Positions 26,057 through 39,624 of a DNA stretch of 64,000 nt are shown here, one piece after another (position 1 is the stretch's first letter; every line of letters begins with the position of its first letter). The DNA is taken from positions 22,638,385 to 22,702,384 of the forward strand of contig NC_083337.1 in assembly GCF_019175385.1 (NCBI RefSeq), read 5' to 3'. The translations under genes were made by a program, and so were the position numbers. This DNA is from Lycium barbarum (Eukaryota > Streptophyta > Magnoliopsida > Solanales > Solanaceae). A model generated the notes under the pieces. The model had not been told where the DNA came from. It searched no databases and worked only from the letters and a program-made list of their open reading frames with translations.

Positions 26057-26340
26057 TCTTAATGTGGCTTGGGCCATTAGACATGGCCGGCCCCCTACAA
26101 TATTTGGGCTTCAACTTTGGGTCATCATTTTCCTTGGCCCAATTAGCTAAAGTCCCGTTTTGTAATTCCCGAAGCTAATTTCCGAAATTCCAAATTTATC
26201 CTCGGCCTTCCCCGAGGTCTTGACATTAATGATTCCATAACCAACATAGTCACATTTACTAAAATCAAATCATGTCCTTCTAACATCCAAGTCGTAGTTA
26301 TTTCTCGATTTCCAATTATACGAAAACACGGGACATAACA

Positions 26341-26356
26341 TTCTCCCCCCCTTAAG
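26341..26356 (-). other. B unit 1 polypurine tract
   Basis: Plus TTCTCCCCCCCTTAAG right after LTR1, purine-rich on the sense strand. Repeated at 34449-34464 and, with one changed base, 42557-42572. Confidence 0.85.
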
Positions 26357-26376
26357 AACATTCGTCCCCGAATGTT
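26357..26376 (-). other. Pre-PPT hairpin of B unit 1
   Basis: AACATTCG, loop TCCC (sense GGGA), CGAATGTT, 16 nt from the LTR. Identical at 34465-34484 and 42573-42592. Confidence 0.8.
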
Positions 26377-26450
26377 AAATTAATCTTATAAGGTCTTATG
26401 ATCAAGGCATGAGTGTCCCTTTTTAATAATGACATACATAATTCATTTTA

Positions 26451-29400
26451 TCAATCAACACAACAAACTGAAAAAGAAATTAGATTACCTGTGGATGTCG
26501 GAAACAAGTGGGGATATTTCTTCTTTATCTCGTCCTCCGCCTCCCAAGTCATCTCCTCCCGATTATTGTTGCGCCACAGGACTTTGACGGAGGGCACTTC
26601 TTTAGTGCGTAGTCTCCGCACCTGTCGATCCAGAATAGATACAGGCTGCTCGTCATAAGATAACTGCTCCGTCACCTGAATGTCATCTACTGGGAATATC
26701 CTGGCAGGATCACCAATACATTTCCGCAACATAGACACATGAAACACCGGGTGCACGGCCTCCAAGTCGGATGGTAAGTCTAGCTCATAGGCGACCTTGC
26801 CTATCTTTCGCACGATCTGATACGGCCCAATGTACCGGGGGCTCAACTTACCCTTTTTACCGAATCTCATGACACCCTTCATGGGCGACACCTTCAGGAA
26901 TACCCAGTCGCCAATCCGGAACTCTAACGGTCGACGTCGTCTATCTGCATAAGCTTTCTGTCGACTCTGAGCAGCCAATAATCGCTCTCGAATAAGCTTT
27001 ACCTTATCTACAGCTTCCTGGATCACATCTGGCCCAATCAGCTTAGTCTCGCCCATGTCAAACCAACCAATAGGAGATCTGCATTTCCTGCCATACAGGG
27101 CTTCATACGGTGCCATCTGGATGCTGGAGTGATAACTGTTATTATAGGCAAACTCAATAAGCGGCAAATGATCATCCCAGCTGCCCCTGAAATCAATAAC
27201 GCAGGCCCGCAACATATCTTCGAGCGTCTGAATAGTGTGCTCGGCCTGCCCGTCGGACTGAGGGTGAAAAGCTGTACTGAGGCTCACCTGAGTCCCTAAT
27301 CCCTCCTGAAATGACCTCCAGAAATTAGCTGTAAACTGGGTACCTCGGTCAGTAATAATAGATATAGGGACTCCGTGAAGTCTGACCATCTCTCTGATAT
27401 ACAATCTGGCATAGTCCTCAGCCGAATAAGTAGTCCGAACCGGAAGGAAATGGGCTGATTTCGTCAGCCTGTCAACAACAACCCAGATAGAGTCGTACCT
27501 GCGTGGAGTGCGCGGTAATCCAACAACGAAATCCATATTAATCATCTCCCATTTCCAGGCTGGAATTTCCATCTCCTGTAATAATCCACCGGGCTTCTGA
27601 TGCTCGACCTTAACTTGCTGGCAGTTCGGGCACTGACTAACAAACTCAGCAATATCTTTCTTCATGCCGTCCCACCAATACAAACACTTGAGGTCCCGAT
27701 ACATTTTAGTGGAACCAGGATGAACAGAATACCGTGCATTATGGGCCTCGCCAATAATCTGCCGCCGTAAGCCCGCAACGTCCGGTACACAGAATCTGCC
27801 GTCATATAATAATACTCCGTCAGGCGAGATCTCAAACTGAGTCTTTGATTTACTAAGGGCCACATCTCTGTACTGAATCAAAAGAGGATCCTCAAACTGG
27901 CGCTGCTTTACCTCCTGAATAATAGATGACTCAGCAACTGGACGAACAAAAATCCCAGAATCTCCAGAATCCACCAAACGAACTCCGAGGCTGGCCAGCT
28001 GATGAATATCGTGAACCAAATCCCTCTTATCAGATGGAACATCAGCCAGACTGCCTATGGACTTGCGGCTAAGCGCATCAGCTACCACGTTGGCTTTCCC
28101 TGGGTGGTACAGAATATCGACGTCGTAATCCTTTAGTAACTCAAGCCATCTCCGCTGCCGCAAATTTAGTTCCTTCTGCCTAAAAATATACTGGAGACTC
28201 TTATGGTCCGTATAGATATCAACATGGACCCCATATAAATAATGCCGCCAAATCTTCAAAGCATGAATCACCGCGACCAACTCAAGATCATGAGTGGGAT
28301 AGTTCTTCTCGTGCGGTCTGAGCTGCCGGGAAGCATAGGCTATGACTCGACCGTGCTGCATAAATACACATCCTATCCCAATACCAGAGGCGTCACAATA
28401 GACAACATACCCGTCAGATCCCTCTGGAAGAGCCAAAACTGGTGCTGTAATCAATCTCTCCTTCAGCATCTGAAAGCTGCGCTCGCAGGCATCTATCCAC
28501 TGGAATTTTTCTGCTTTCTGGGTAAGCCTCGTCAGTGGTGCTGCAATAGAAGAAAAATCCTCCACAAACCTGCGATAATACCCAGCCAATCCCAGAAAAC
28601 TACGCACCTCTGTCGGTGTAGTAGGCCTGGGCCAATTCTGCACAACCTCAATCTTCTGCGTGTCGACCCGAATACCGTCTGCGCCGACAATATGGCCCAA
28701 GAATGCCACAGAAGTCAACCAGAACTCACACTTAGAGAATTTAGCATATAACTTCTGCTGACGGAGGATGCCAAGTACCGTCCTCAAATGATCCTAATGC
28801 TCCTCGGCTGATCGCGAGTAAATCAGAATATCATCAATAAACACAATAACAAACATATCCAGGAAAGGCTGAAATACCCGGTTCATCAGATCCATAAATA
28901 CTGCTGGAGCATTAGGCAGCCCGAAAGACATAACTCTGAACTCATAATGCCCGTACCGAGTCCTGAAAGCAGTCTTCGGGATATCTGACTCCCGTACTCG
29001 CACCTGATGATAACCAGAACGCAGATCTATCTTTGAAAAATGTCTAGCACCCTGCAGCTGGTCAAACAAATCATCAATCCGGGGGAGGGGATATTTATTC
29101 TTAATAGTCACCTTATTCAGCTGCCGGTAGTCGATACACATCCGCAATGACCCATCTTTCTTTCTGACAAACAGTACCGGCGCTCCCCAGGGTGATGTGC
29201 TGGGTCTAATAAAGCCCTTATCCAGCAAATCTTTCAGCTGCTCTTTCAACTCCTTCAACTCAGCTGGTGCCATTCTGTACGGAGGAATAGATATAGGCTG
29301 CGTATCCGGCATCAACTCAATAGTAAAATCAATCTCCCGCTCAGGCGGAAGGCCAGGAAGCTCGTCAGGAAAAACATCTGGAAACTCACTGACGACCGGA

Positions 29401-31313
29401 ATGGACTGAAGGGTAGGTACCTCCGCGGCAGTATCGTGCACACGAACCAAATGATAGATATACCCCTTCTGGATCATCTTCTTAGCCTTGAGGTATGAAA
29501 TAAACTTACCCCTCGGCGATGCTGTAAATCCGAACCACTCTATGACTGGTTCTCCTGGAAACTGAAAACGGACTACCTTTTTCTGGCAGTCGACATTAGC
29601 ATAACAGGAAGACAACCAGTCCATGCCCATAATGACGTCAAACTCAAGCATGTCTAACTCTATCAAATCAGCCTTAGTGCTACGATCATAAATGGTCACA
29701 GAACAATCCTTATAAATCTGCCTCGCTACAATAAAATCCCCAACTGGCGTAGCTACCTCAAATGGCTCTATAGGCTCAGACACTATCCCAATCTTACTAG
29801 CAACGAGCGGGGAAATATATGATAAAGTAGAGCAAGGGTCAATCAATGCATATACAGATCTGGAGAAAACCAGCAATGTACCTGTGACGACATTTGGCGA
29901 AGCCTCCTGATCCTGGCGGCTGGCCAAAGCATATATGCGGTTCGAGGGACCGCTAGAACCTGAAGCGCCACCGCGGCCTCGACCGCGTCCTGCCGGTGCT
30001 GAAATACCTCGCCCTCCAGGGCGTGCAACTGATGGAGCAAAAGAAGAACCGGCGGCTGACCCTGTCTGCTGAGCAGCACTACCAGAACCGCTAGCCAAAG
30101 GACAATCTCTCATAAAGTGGCCCTGACCACCACACGAAAAGCAAGCTCCAGTCGCTCGGTAACACTCCCCGGGATGAGACTTCCCGCAATGAGGACAACG
30201 GGATCTGGGTGGTCTGGCCTGGCTGGGACCCCTGGGTACCTGTGAACCTGCCACTCTGGAGCTCTGACCGGCCCCAGACGATCCTGTACTATCGAATCTC
30301 CGGCTGCCTGACTGAGTACCCCGGCCGGAGGGAGGAAAATGCCTGTCTGACTGCTGCTGCTGAGGCTGTCCGCCTCGAGAATCTCCAGCATAACCTGCGG
30401 ACCTAGCCCTCTTGGGCGGCCTCCTATCTCGATCTCTACCAGAATGATCAGACCTGTGACGATCCTCCATACCCATCGCATAGGCCTGAAGTCGGGCAAT
30501 GTCCATATCTGTGTGCAATGACACTGCCATGCAGCCGTCAATCAAATACCGATCCAATCCCATGACATATATGTGCATCCGATCGGACATGTCTGCTACC
30601 ACGGCCGGTGCATATCGGGCCAGAGAATCAAACTCAAGGTTATACTCGCGAACACTCCGACCCCTCTGCTGCAGACGTAAGAATCGATCAACCCGTGCCC
30701 GCCGTAACTCTGGTGGCAAAAAGTGGCGGGTGAATGCTGTCACAAACTGATCCCAAGTGGCTGGAGGGGCACCCTCTCCCCTAGACAGCTCCCAAGTCTC
30801 GTACCAGTGGGTAGCCACATCTCGAAGCCGGTGCGAAGCCAGCTCAACTGACTCGGTCTCTGAAGCCCTGACCAAGTCCAGTGAGCGTCGCATCCCACGA
30901 ATAAAGTCATGGGGGTCCTCATCGGGCTTAGACCCGAAGAACTCTGGAGGGACACATAACAGAAACTCCCGAACTCTCAGGCTGTCCCGCCTGTCATCAT
31001 CATCATCGTCCCTCCGCCCGCGTCTGCGAGCCTGTCCTGCTACCAGTGTAGTCAGCAACTGTACAGCCTCCCTTAGGGTCCGATCCTCCGCCCCTAGCTG
31101 AGGAGCTGGAGTCTCAGGTACGGGTACACGGACCGCTGGAGTTGCTGAAGGTCCTGCTCCAGGCTGTACTAGTGGGGGTGTAGCAGACCCCTCAGAATGA
31201 GGCACATCCTCAGGCAAATCATAGACACGAGCCCGGGTAGCTCGCTGTGCCTGACTAGTCTTTCCAATCCTCGCCTTGCCCTTCTGGGCCGCCGTTGCCT
31301 TCTTCGGAGGCAT
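26451..31313 (-). pseudogene. B unit 1 Gag-Pol (one nonsense codon)
   Basis: The same polyprotein as the intact copy at 34559-39421, with the ATG at 31313. It is broken by a single in-frame TAG at 28794-28796, where the other units read TCA (Ser). The stop follows the FIDDILIYS catalytic block of reverse transcriptase, so Gag, protease and most of the polymerase palm precede it, while RNase H, integrase and chromodomain follow it in the same frame. The protease motif reads DPC instead of DPG, as in unit 2. The chromodomain end ([18 protein letters not shown]) is intact. No frameshift is seen. Confidence 0.93.
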
Positions 31314-31500
31314 CACTGCAAACACAAAGGCTAGTCAGGTCAAAATCATCCTAATAGCACAGCTCTATCGCACGATCTAAGATTCCAAAGAAAGTGACAT
31401 CCTAAATGCCCTGTAGCTTCCCGTTTATAGATGTGGTGCACAACACATCGATAAACAAGACTCTACGAGACACGGCCTGTAGACATTCCGAGGACAAACT

Positions 31501-31512
31501 GCTCTGATACCA
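31501..31512 (-). other. B unit 1 primer binding site
   Basis: Sense TGGTATCAGAGC, complementary to initiator Met tRNA, 4 nt from LTR2. Unit 2: 39609-39620. Unit 3: 56682-56693. Confidence 0.9.
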
Positions 31513-31516
31513 CTTT

Positions 31517-34448
31517 TGTCACGACCCAGCCCCGTGGACCGCGACTGGCACCCTACCTGGGTACCCAGACCGAATCACACATTCATCTTCAAATCCAAAC
31601 TCATTTCATAATTTTTCGAAATCATATCGAACATAATTTATATCAAATATGTCTTAAGCGGTCGTGCCAAATCAAAATATCATATCAAATACAAACTGAG
31701 CGGCGGAATGGACATCGCCGGTCAAAAGTGCAAATATAAGCATAAGGGCCATTTGGGGCCGGCATAACAAACAGACCGCCTTAAGACCAGAAAACGGAAT
31801 CAGACAAACATACATAGGACCCTCGCCCCACATATATGACTACAGGCCTCTACGAACTCAAAACAAAGACATATGGCGAGACAGGGCCCCGCCGTACCCA
31901 AATAGTCAAATATACCGAATATATACAAAGCAAAAAGAGTCTGTACCAAAAGTGGACTCCGGATCAAATAGGAGTACTCCGGAATAGCAAGAAGTGAAGC
32001 CTACTGCGGAGGATCACCGATATCTGCACCTGCGGGCATAAAACGCAGCCCCCGAAGAGAGGGGGTCAGTACGAAATATGTACTGAGTATGTAAAGCACG
32101 GAGTACAGAAATATGGATCAAAACCGAAAGCAAATCAAATGTCAAAGTGGAGCATCAAATGGGTATGTCAAAATCCGTATCGAAATCATATACGTATACA
32201 TAATGCAAACGAAATCATGCAAACACTTAGGAACGTGGTCGCCACTCCGACGCTGGCGCCACACACAACATAACACCAGAAGGTTTCAAATCTCCGTACA
32301 TCCCCGAACACAAACATAATCATAGGTGAGCGTATCGCATCACGATCCATATCACAGCATAACTCCAAACGGAACCCGGCCCTATGGCGAAGCCTCGGGA
32401 ACCGTAACACAGCATACGGCCGAATTGTCATAAGGCGCACGAATCAAAACCGGCCCGGGAACCGGTGAACGAAGTCATAATAAGGCACGAGCGGAGTCGT
32501 GAGCAAACCAATGCAATTCGTACTTCAAAATAGTTTTCCAAAATGAAGTAAACCCATAAGTCATATCGTAATGCAAAATAGTCGGATACTTAGCCGATAT
32601 AAAGTTTCATTTATCAAAACTTTTCCAAAATAATATGTGTAGCTCAGAACGTAGCTTAACATATCGAAATTGTCGAAACATATCCCATAGACGGGAATTC
32701 CAACATCGAAAGTGCCATTCCAAACGTTATTCAAAAGGACAGCCCAATAAGACAAATAGGGCGTCTCGGGGTTAGCGGGCCCACCTCGAGTCAAAGTGAG
32801 GTGGCGAACATATTTTCACGAACATTTATATGCCAGGGGTCATACATAATCATTTCTAGGTTACCCGACCACATTTCGATAGGTTTCGGACGAATGGTGG
32901 CACTCTAGCCAAAATAGAGCCCTTAGGCTTCAATTGAATTGAATGAATAGTAACTTTTCTGTGGATCGGGTTTCGAGGAACAGAAATGCTCCGGAAGGTC
33001 TCATATTCGACTAACATACTAGGATATGCCAAATGAAGGAGTGGGAAGCTTTACATACCTCACAGACGTCGTAAGCTCTCCCGAAAGTCCAGTCCCGTTT
33101 CGTCAAAAATCTGCAAATGGTCAAAGTTACCAATTGAGATTCTTAGGCTTAAAAATGCCTTTAACTCCACTTTTGCCTACCGAAATTTCGGCAGCATTTC
33201 CCCTATAAATCTAACATCCCCGAGGCTTAGCTCGGCTCAAAATACATCAATCACAACAGCCCACACGTCAACAAACAACACAAACAACAATCAAACCATT
33301 CTAGCTTCAAAATTATACTTTGTTATCTAAGTTGGCAACTTTCATTCAAACTTCCAAAACTCCAATTCTACATCTACATAATTGCATTCATTTCCACATT
33401 CAAACTTATACAATCACATCCTAACTACAATTCAAGCCATACACGAAATTGCACCAAAAATCCATTATTTTCCATAATCCTTCAAAACATCAAAATTCAC
33501 GACGAACATTCTAACTAACGTCGTTTCATTCCGAATTCATTAACATCATTATAGATTCATGTCTAAAGTCTCTAGCACCTTAAATATACAATGATATACA
33601 TAATGATACCGAAGGTATACACTTTCCAATAATATCCAAAATCATTTTTTTCAACGCCAATTTCATTCATCAATTAATCATTTACGACATAAGGGTCACA
33701 ACAACACATTATACCAACTTAAACAAGATCAATTAACACCATTTCCTCCTCCCTATGGCTCACGGCCAATACACACTACACACACACACCCACGGCTTTC
33801 TATTTACATCCAAGTTACGGGATTCTCGTCTAGACTCAATCCTTAACATATTCACATCAATTCTATCACATTAAAGGGGCAAAATTCTTACCTTTCCTTG
33901 AAACCCCGACTTGTCGCAAACGTCGTTCTTGCGCCAAACTAATTATACCCCGTTGAAGAGGGCCTTGAGTACTTCCCAATTATGTAAAAATTCAGATTTT
34001 TGGATAAACAACAAGCTTGAAATAATTTTTCTCTCCTCCTTTCTAGCTCACGGCCGAGAGCTCCTTTTTGTGTGTTCTTGATTTTTGTTCTAATTTTCTA
34101 GATAATGGTTAGGCATACATAGTATATATCCTTTTAGGGGGGTCATGTGCATAGCACATGACCCTCTTAATGTGGCTTGGGCCATTAGACATGGCCGGCC
34201 CCCTACAATATTTGGGCTTTAACTTTGGGTCATCATTTTCCTTGGCCCAATTAGCTAAAGTCCCGTTTTGTAATTCCCGAAGCTAATTTCTGAAATTCCA
34301 AATTTATCCTCGGCCTTCCCCGAGGTCTTGACATTAATGTTTCCATAACCAACATAGTCACATTTACTAAAATCAAATCATGTCCTTCTAACATCCAAGT
34401 CGTAGTTATTTCTCGATTTCCAATTATACGAAAACACGGGACATAACA
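31517..34448 (-). repeat. B LTR2 (inner, shared by units 1 and 2)
   Basis: 2,932 bp, flanked by unit 1's primer site on the left and unit 2's purine tract on the right, with no TSD. Confidence 0.95.
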
Positions 34449-34558
34449 TTCTCCCCCCCTTAAGAACATTCGTCCCCGAATGTTAAATTAATCTTATAAG
34501 GTCTTATGATCAAGGCAGGAGTGTCCCTTTTTAATAATGACATACATAATTCATTTTA

Positions 34559-37500
34559 TCAATCAACACAACAAACTGAAAAAGAAATTAGATTACCTGT
34601 GGATGTCGGAAACAAGTGGGGATATTTCTTCTTCATCTCGTCCTCCGCCTCCCAAGTCATCTCCTCCCGATTATTGTTGCGCCACAGGACTTTGACGGAG
34701 GGCACTTCTTTAGTGCGTAGTCTCCGCACCTGTCGATCCAGAATAGATACAGGCTGCTCGTCATAAGATAACTGCTCCGTCACCTGAATGTCATCTACTG
34801 GGAATATCCTGGCAGGATCACCAATACATTTCCGCAACATAGACACATGAAACACCAGGTGTACGGCCTCCAAGTCGGATGGTAAGTCTAGCTCATAGGC
34901 GACCTTGCCTATCTTTCGCACGATCTGATACGGCCCAATGTACCGGGGGCTCAACTTACCCTTTTTACCGAATCTCATGACACCCTTCATGGGCGACACC
35001 TTCAGGAATACCCAGTCGCCAATCCGGAACTCTAACGGTCGACGTCGTCTATCTGCATAAGCTTTCTGTCGACTCTGAGCAGCCAATAATCGCTCTCGAA
35101 TAAGCTTTACCTTATCTGCAGCTTCCTGGATCACATCTGGCCCAATCAGCTTAGTCTCGCCCACGTCAAACCAACCAATAGGAGATCTGCATTTCCTGCC
35201 ATACAGGGCTTCATACGGTGCCATCTGGATGCTGGAGTGATAACTGTTATTATAGGCAAAGTCAATAAGCGGCAAATGATCATCCCAGCTGCCCCTGAAA
35301 TCAATAACGCAGGCCCGCAACATATCTTCGAGCGTCTGAATAGTGCGCTCGGCCTGCCCGTCGGACTGAGGGTGAAAAGCTGTACTGAGGCTCACCTTAG
35401 TCCCTAATCCCTCCTGAAATGACCTCCAGAAATTAGCTATAAACTGGGTACCTCGGTCAGTAATAATAGATATAGGGACTCCGTGAAGTCTGACCATCTC
35501 TCTGATATACAATCTGGCATAGTCCTCAGCCGAATAAGTAGTCCGAACCGGAAGGAAATGGGCTGATTTCGTCAGCCTGTCAACAACAACCCAGATAGAG
35601 TCGTACCTGCGTGGAGTGCGCGGTAATCCAACAACGAAATCCATATTAATCATCTCCCATTTCCAGGCTGGAATTTCCATCTCCTGTAATAATCCACCGG
35701 GCTTCTGATGCTCGACCTTAACTTGCTGGCAGTTCGGGCACTGACTAACAAACTCAGCAATATCTTTCTTCATGCCGTCCCACCAATACAAACACTTGAG
35801 GTCCCGATACATTTTAGTGGAACCAGGATGAACAGAATACCGTGCATTATGGGCCTCGCCCATAATCTGCCGCCGTAAGCCCGCAACGTCCGATACACAG
35901 AATCTGCCGTCATATAATAATACTCCGTCAGGCGAGATCTCAAACTGAGTCTTTGATTTACTAAGGGCCACATCTCTGTACTGAATCAAAAGAGGATCCT
36001 CAAACTGGCGCTGCTTTACCTCCTGAATAATAGATGACTCAGCAACTGGACGAACAGAAATCCCAGAATCTCCAGAATCCACCAAACGAACTCCGAGGCT
36101 GGCCAGCTGATGAATATCGCGAACCAAATCCCTCTTATCAGATGGAACATCAGCCAGACTGCCTACGGACTTGCGGCTAAGCGCATCAGCTACCACGTTG
36201 GCTTTCCCTGGGTGGTACAGAATATCGACGTCGTAATCCTTTAGTAACTCAAGCCATCTCCGCTGCCGCAAATTTAGTTCCTTCTGCCTAAAAATATACT
36301 GGAGACTCTTATGGTCCGTATAGATATCAACATGGACCCCATATAAATAATGCCGCCAAATCTTCAAAGCATGAATCACCACGGCCAACTCAAGATCATG
36401 AGTGGGATAGTTCTTCTCGTGCGGTCTGAGCTGCCGGGAAGCATAGGCTATGACTCGACCGTGCTGTATCAATACACATCCTATCCCAATACCAGAGGCG
36501 TCACAATAGACAACATAACCGTCAGATCCCTCTGGAAGAGCCAAAACTGGTGCTGTAATCAATCTCTCCTTCAGCATCTGAAAGCTGCGCTCGCAGGCAT
36601 CTGTCCACTGGAATTTTGCTGCTTTCTGGGTAAGCCTCGTCAGTGGTGCTGCAATAGAAGAAAAATCCTCCACAAACCTGCGATAATACCCAGCCAATCC
36701 CAGAAAACTGCGCACCTCTGTCGGTGTAGTAGGCCTGGGACAATTCTGCACAGCCTCAATCTTCTGCGTGTCGACCTGAATACCGTCTGCGCCGACAATA
36801 TGACCCAAGAATGCCACAGAAGTCAACCAGAACTCACACTTAGAGAATTTAGCATATAACTTCTGCTGACGGAGGATGCCAAGTACCGTCCTCAAATGAT
36901 CTGAATGCTCCTCGGCTGATCGCGAGTAAATCAGAATATCATCAATAAACACAATAACAAACATATCCAGGAAAGGCTGAAATACCCGGTTCATCAGATC
37001 CATAAATACTGCTGGAGCATTAGTCAGCCCGAAAGACATAACTCTGAACTCATAATGCCCGTACCGAGTCCTGAAAGCAGTCTTCGGGATATCTGACTCC
37101 CGTACTCGCACCTGATGATAACCAGAACGCAGATCTATCTTTGAAAAATGTCTAGCACCCTGCAGCTGGTCAAACAAATCATCAATCCGGGGGAGGGGAT
37201 ATTTATTCTTAATAGTCACCTTATTCAGCTGTCGGTAGTCGATACACATCCGCAATGACCCATCTTTCTTTCTGACAAACAGTACCGGCGCTCCCCAGGG
37301 TGATGTGCTGGGTCTAATAAAGCCCTTATCCAGCAAATCTTTCAGCTGCTCTTTCAACTCCTTCAACTCAGCTGGTGCCATTATGTACGGAGGAATAGAT
37401 ATAGGCTGCGTATCTGGCATCAACTCAATAGTAAAATCAATCTCCCGCTCAGGCGGAAGGCCAGGAAGCTCGTCAGGAAAAACATCTGGAAACTCACTGA

Positions 37501-39421
37501 CGACCGGAATGGACTGAAGGGTAGGTACCTCCACGGCAGTATCGTGCACACGAACCAAATGATAGATATACCCCTTCTGGATCATCTTCTTAGCCTTGAG
37601 GTATGAAATAAACTTACCCCTCGGCGATGCTGTAAATCCGAACCACTCTATGACTGGTTCTCCTGGAAACTGAAAACGGACTACCTTTTTCTGGCAGTCG
37701 ACATTAGCATAACAGGAAGACAACCAGTCCATGCCCATAATGACGTCAAACTCAAGCATGTCTAACTCTATCAAATCAGCCTTAGTGCTACGATCATAAA
37801 TGGTCACAGAACAATCCTTATAAATCTGCCTCGCTACAATAAAATCCCCAACTGGCACAGCTACCTCAAATGGCTCTATAGACTCAGACACTATCCCAAT
37901 CTTACTAGCAACGAGCGGGGAAATATATGATAAAGTAGAGCAAGGGTCAATCAATGCATATACAGATCTGGAGAAAACCAGCAATGTACCTGTGACGACA
38001 TTTGGCGAAGCCTCCTGATCCTGGCGGCTGGCCAAAGCATATATGCGGTTCGAGGGACCGCTAGAACCTGAAGCGCCACCGCGGCCTCGACCGCGTCCTG
38101 CCGGTGCTGAAATACCTCGCCCTCCAGGGCGTGCAACTGATGGAGCAGAAGAAGAACTGGCGGCTGACCCTGTCTGCTGAGCAGCACTACCAGAACCGCT
38201 AGCCAAAGGACAATCTCTCATAAAGTGGCCCTGACCACCACACGAAAAGCAAGCTCCAGTCGCTCGGTAACACTCCCCGGGATGAGACTTCCCGCAATGA
38301 GGACAACGGGGTCTGGGTGGTCTGGCCTGGCTGGGACCCCTGGGTACCTGTGAACCTGCCACTCTGGAGCTCTGACCGGCCCCAGACGGTCCTGTACTAT
38401 CGAATTTCCGGCTGCCTGACTGAGTACCCCGGCCGGAGGGAGGAAAATGCCTGTCTGACTGCTGCTCCTGAGGTTGTCCGCCTCGAGAATCTCCAGCATA
38501 ACCTGCGGACCTAGCCCTCTTGGGCGGCCTCCTATCTCGATCTCTACCAGAATGATCAGACCTGTGACGATCCTCCATACCCATCGCATAGGCCTGAAGT
38601 CGGGCAATGTCCATATCTGTCTGCAATGACACTGCCATGCAGCCGTCAATCAAATACCGATCCAATCCCATGACATATCTGTGCATCCGATCGGACATGT
38701 CTGCTACCACGGCCGGTGCATATCGGGCCAGAGAATCAAACTCAAGGTTATACTCGCGAACACTCCGACCCCTCTGCTGCAGACGTAAGAATCGATCAGC
38801 CCGTGCCCGCCGTAACTCTGGTGGCAAAAAGTGGCGGGTGAATGCTGTCACAAACTGATCCCAAGTGGCTGGAGGGGCACCCTCTCCCCTAGACAGCTCC
38901 CAAGTCTCGTACCAGTGGGTAGCCACATCTCGAAGCCGGTGCGAAGCCAGCTCAACTGACTCGGTCTCTGAAGCCCTGACCAAGTCCAGTGAGCGTCGCA
39001 TCCCCCGAATAAAGTCATGGGGGTCCTCATCGGGCTTAGACCCGAAGAACTCTAGAGGGCCACATAACAGAAACTCCCGAACTCTCAGGCTGTCCCGCCT
39101 GTCATCATCATCATCGTCCCTCCGCCCGCGTCTGCGAGCCTGTCCTGCTACCAGTGTAGTCAGCAACTGTACAGCCTCCCTTAGGGTCCGATCCTTCGCC
39201 CCTGGCTGAGGAGCTGGAGTCTCAGGTGCGGGTACACGGACCGCTGGAGCTGCTGAAGGTCCTGCTCCAGGCTGTACTAGTGGGGGTGTAGCAGACCCCT
39301 CAGAATGAGGCACATCCTCAGGCAAATCATAGACACGAGCCCGGGTAGCTCGCTGTGCCTGACTAGTCTCTCCAATCCTCGCCTTGCCCTTCTGGGCCGC
39401 CGTTGCCTTCTTCGGAGGCAT
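34559..39421 (-). CDS. Gag-Pol polyprotein of B unit 2 (Del/Tekay chromovirus), open
   Basis: 1,620 codons from the ATG at 39421 ([10 protein letters not shown]); four codons further upstream are open but begin with GTG, so that ATG is preferred. Numbered from it: Gag capsid about 110-270; a CX2CX3HX3C cluster at 373-384; the CCHC knuckle [14 protein letters not shown] at 391-404; protease with D492; reverse transcriptase with D763 and the FIDD pair 827-828; RNase H with D974, E1011, D1036 and D1079; integrase with H1191, H1198, C1228, C1231 and a D1261, D1322, E1358 triad of DD35E spacing; a chromodomain at about 1552-1606 (TWEAEDEM). In the family it makes particles, copies the RNA and inserts cDNA, and the chromodomain steers insertion to silent chromatin. 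Oddities: protease DPC instead of DPG, W to C in NWPRP, P to L in VHPVFHV, R to I in PPYRMAP. The frame is open, yet function is doubtful. Confidence 0.93.
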   Translation of the reverse strand: MPPKKATAAQKGKARIGETSQAQRATRARVYDLPEDVPHSEGSATPPLVQPGAGPSAAPAVRVPAPETPAPQPGAKDRTLREAVQLLTTLVAGQARRRGRRDDDDDDRRDSLRVREFLLCGPLEFFGSKPDEDPHDFIRGMRRSLDLVRASETESVELASHRLRDVATHWYETWELSRGEGAPPATWDQFVTAFTRHFLPPELRRARADRFLRLQQRGRSVREYNLEFDSLARYAPAVVADMSDRMHRYVMGLDRYLIDGCMAVSLQTDMDIARLQAYAMGMEDRHRSDHSGRDRDRRPPKRARSAGYAGDSRGGQPQEQQSDRHFPPSGRGTQSGSRKFDSTGPSGAGQSSRVAGSQVPRGPSQARPPRPRCPHCGKSHPGECYRATGACFSCGGQGHFMRDCPLASGSGSAAQQTGSAASSSSAPSVARPGGRGISAPAGRGRGRGGASGSSGPSNRIYALASRQDQEASPNVVTGTLLVFSRSVYALIDPCSTLSYISPLVASKIGIVSESIEPFEVAVPVGDFIVARQIYKDCSVTIYDRSTKADLIELDMLEFDVIMGMDWLSSCYANVDCQKKVVRFQFPGEPVIEWFGFTASPRGKFISYLKAKKMIQKGYIYHLVRVHDTAVEVPTLQSIPVVSEFPDVFPDELPGLPPEREIDFTIELMPDTQPISIPPYIMAPAELKELKEQLKDLLDKGFIRPSTSPWGAPVLFVRKKDGSLRMCIDYRQLNKVTIKNKYPLPRIDDLFDQLQGARHFSKIDLRSGYHQVRVRESDIPKTAFRTRYGHYEFRVMSFGLTNAPAVFMDLMNRVFQPFLDMFVIVFIDDILIYSRSAEEHSDHLRTVLGILRQQKLYAKFSKCEFWLTSVAFLGHIVGADGIQVDTQKIEAVQNCPRPTTPTEVRSFLGLAGYYRRFVEDFSSIAAPLTRLTQKAAKFQWTDACERSFQMLKERLITAPVLALPEGSDGYVVYCDASGIGIGCVLIQHGRVIAYASRQLRPHEKNYPTHDLELAVVIHALKIWRHYLYGVHVDIYTDHKSLQYIFRQKELNLRQRRWLELLKDYDVDILYHPGKANVVADALSRKSVGSLADVPSDKRDLVRDIHQLASLGVRLVDSGDSGISVRPVAESSIIQEVKQRQFEDPLLIQYRDVALSKSKTQFEISPDGVLLYDGRFCVSDVAGLRRQIMGEAHNARYSVHPGSTKMYRDLKCLYWWDGMKKDIAEFVSQCPNCQQVKVEHQKPGGLLQEMEIPAWKWEMINMDFVVGLPRTPRRYDSIWVVVDRLTKSAHFLPVRTTYSAEDYARLYIREMVRLHGVPISIITDRGTQFIANFWRSFQEGLGTKVSLSTAFHPQSDGQAERTIQTLEDMLRACVIDFRGSWDDHLPLIDFAYNNSYHSSIQMAPYEALYGRKCRSPIGWFDVGETKLIGPDVIQEAADKVKLIRERLLAAQSRQKAYADRRRRPLEFRIGDWVFLKVSPMKGVMRFGKKGKLSPRYIGPYQIVRKIGKVAYELDLPSDLEAVHLVFHVSMLRKCIGDPARIFPVDDIQVTEQLSYDEQPVSILDRQVRRLRTKEVPSVKVLWRNNNREEMTWEAEDEMKKKYPHLFPTSTGNLISFSVCCVD

Positions 39422-39608
39422 CACTGCAAACACAAATGCGAGTCAGGTCAAAATCATCCTAATAGCACAGCTCTATCGCACGATCTAAGATTCCAAAGAA
39501 AGTGACATCCTAAATGCCCTGTAGCTTCCCGTTTATAGATGTGGTGCACAACACATCGATAAACAAGACTCTACGAGACACGGCCTGTAGACATTCCAAG
39601 GACAAACT
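39422..39608 (-). other. Leader of B unit 2 between primer site and gag
   Basis: The sense leader between primer site and ATG ends TTTGCAGTGATG, which resembles a 3' splice site just before the start. A block near 39470-39530 (CTATCGCACGATCT, CCCTGTAGCTTCC) recurs in units 1 and 3 and in C (about 50565-50630) and D (about 19855-19925). It is a candidate RNA packaging or dimerisation region. Confidence 0.5.
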
Positions 39609-39624
39609 GCTCTGATACCACTTT

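Larger units (their letters stand above)
23409..26340 (-). repeat. B LTR1 (outer left, 3' end of array)
   Basis: 2,932 bp, TGTCACGACCC to ACGGGACATAACA. At eight or more sites it differs from LTR2, LTR3 and LTR4, which agree with each other. Contains the hairpin module (23923-23978), the CCGAAATTTCGG block (25072-25104) and a perfect palindrome (26032-26056). Confidence 0.95.

Noticed and set aside
31501..31512. A tRNA gene fragment at the GCTCTGATACCA sites
   Set aside because: Only 12 nt matching the tRNA 3' end, always beside an LTR. These are primer binding sites.
36350..36859. 169-codon plus frames antisense to RNase H/RT in each B unit (also 28242, 44458)
   Set aside because: Shadow frames of Gag-Pol on the opposite strand. 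They are conserved only because the units are near-identical.
39422..39433. Gag-Pol start four codons upstream of the ATG (MFAV...)
   Set aside because: That first codon is GTG, unlikely in a plant element. The ATG at 39421 gives the usual MPPKK start.
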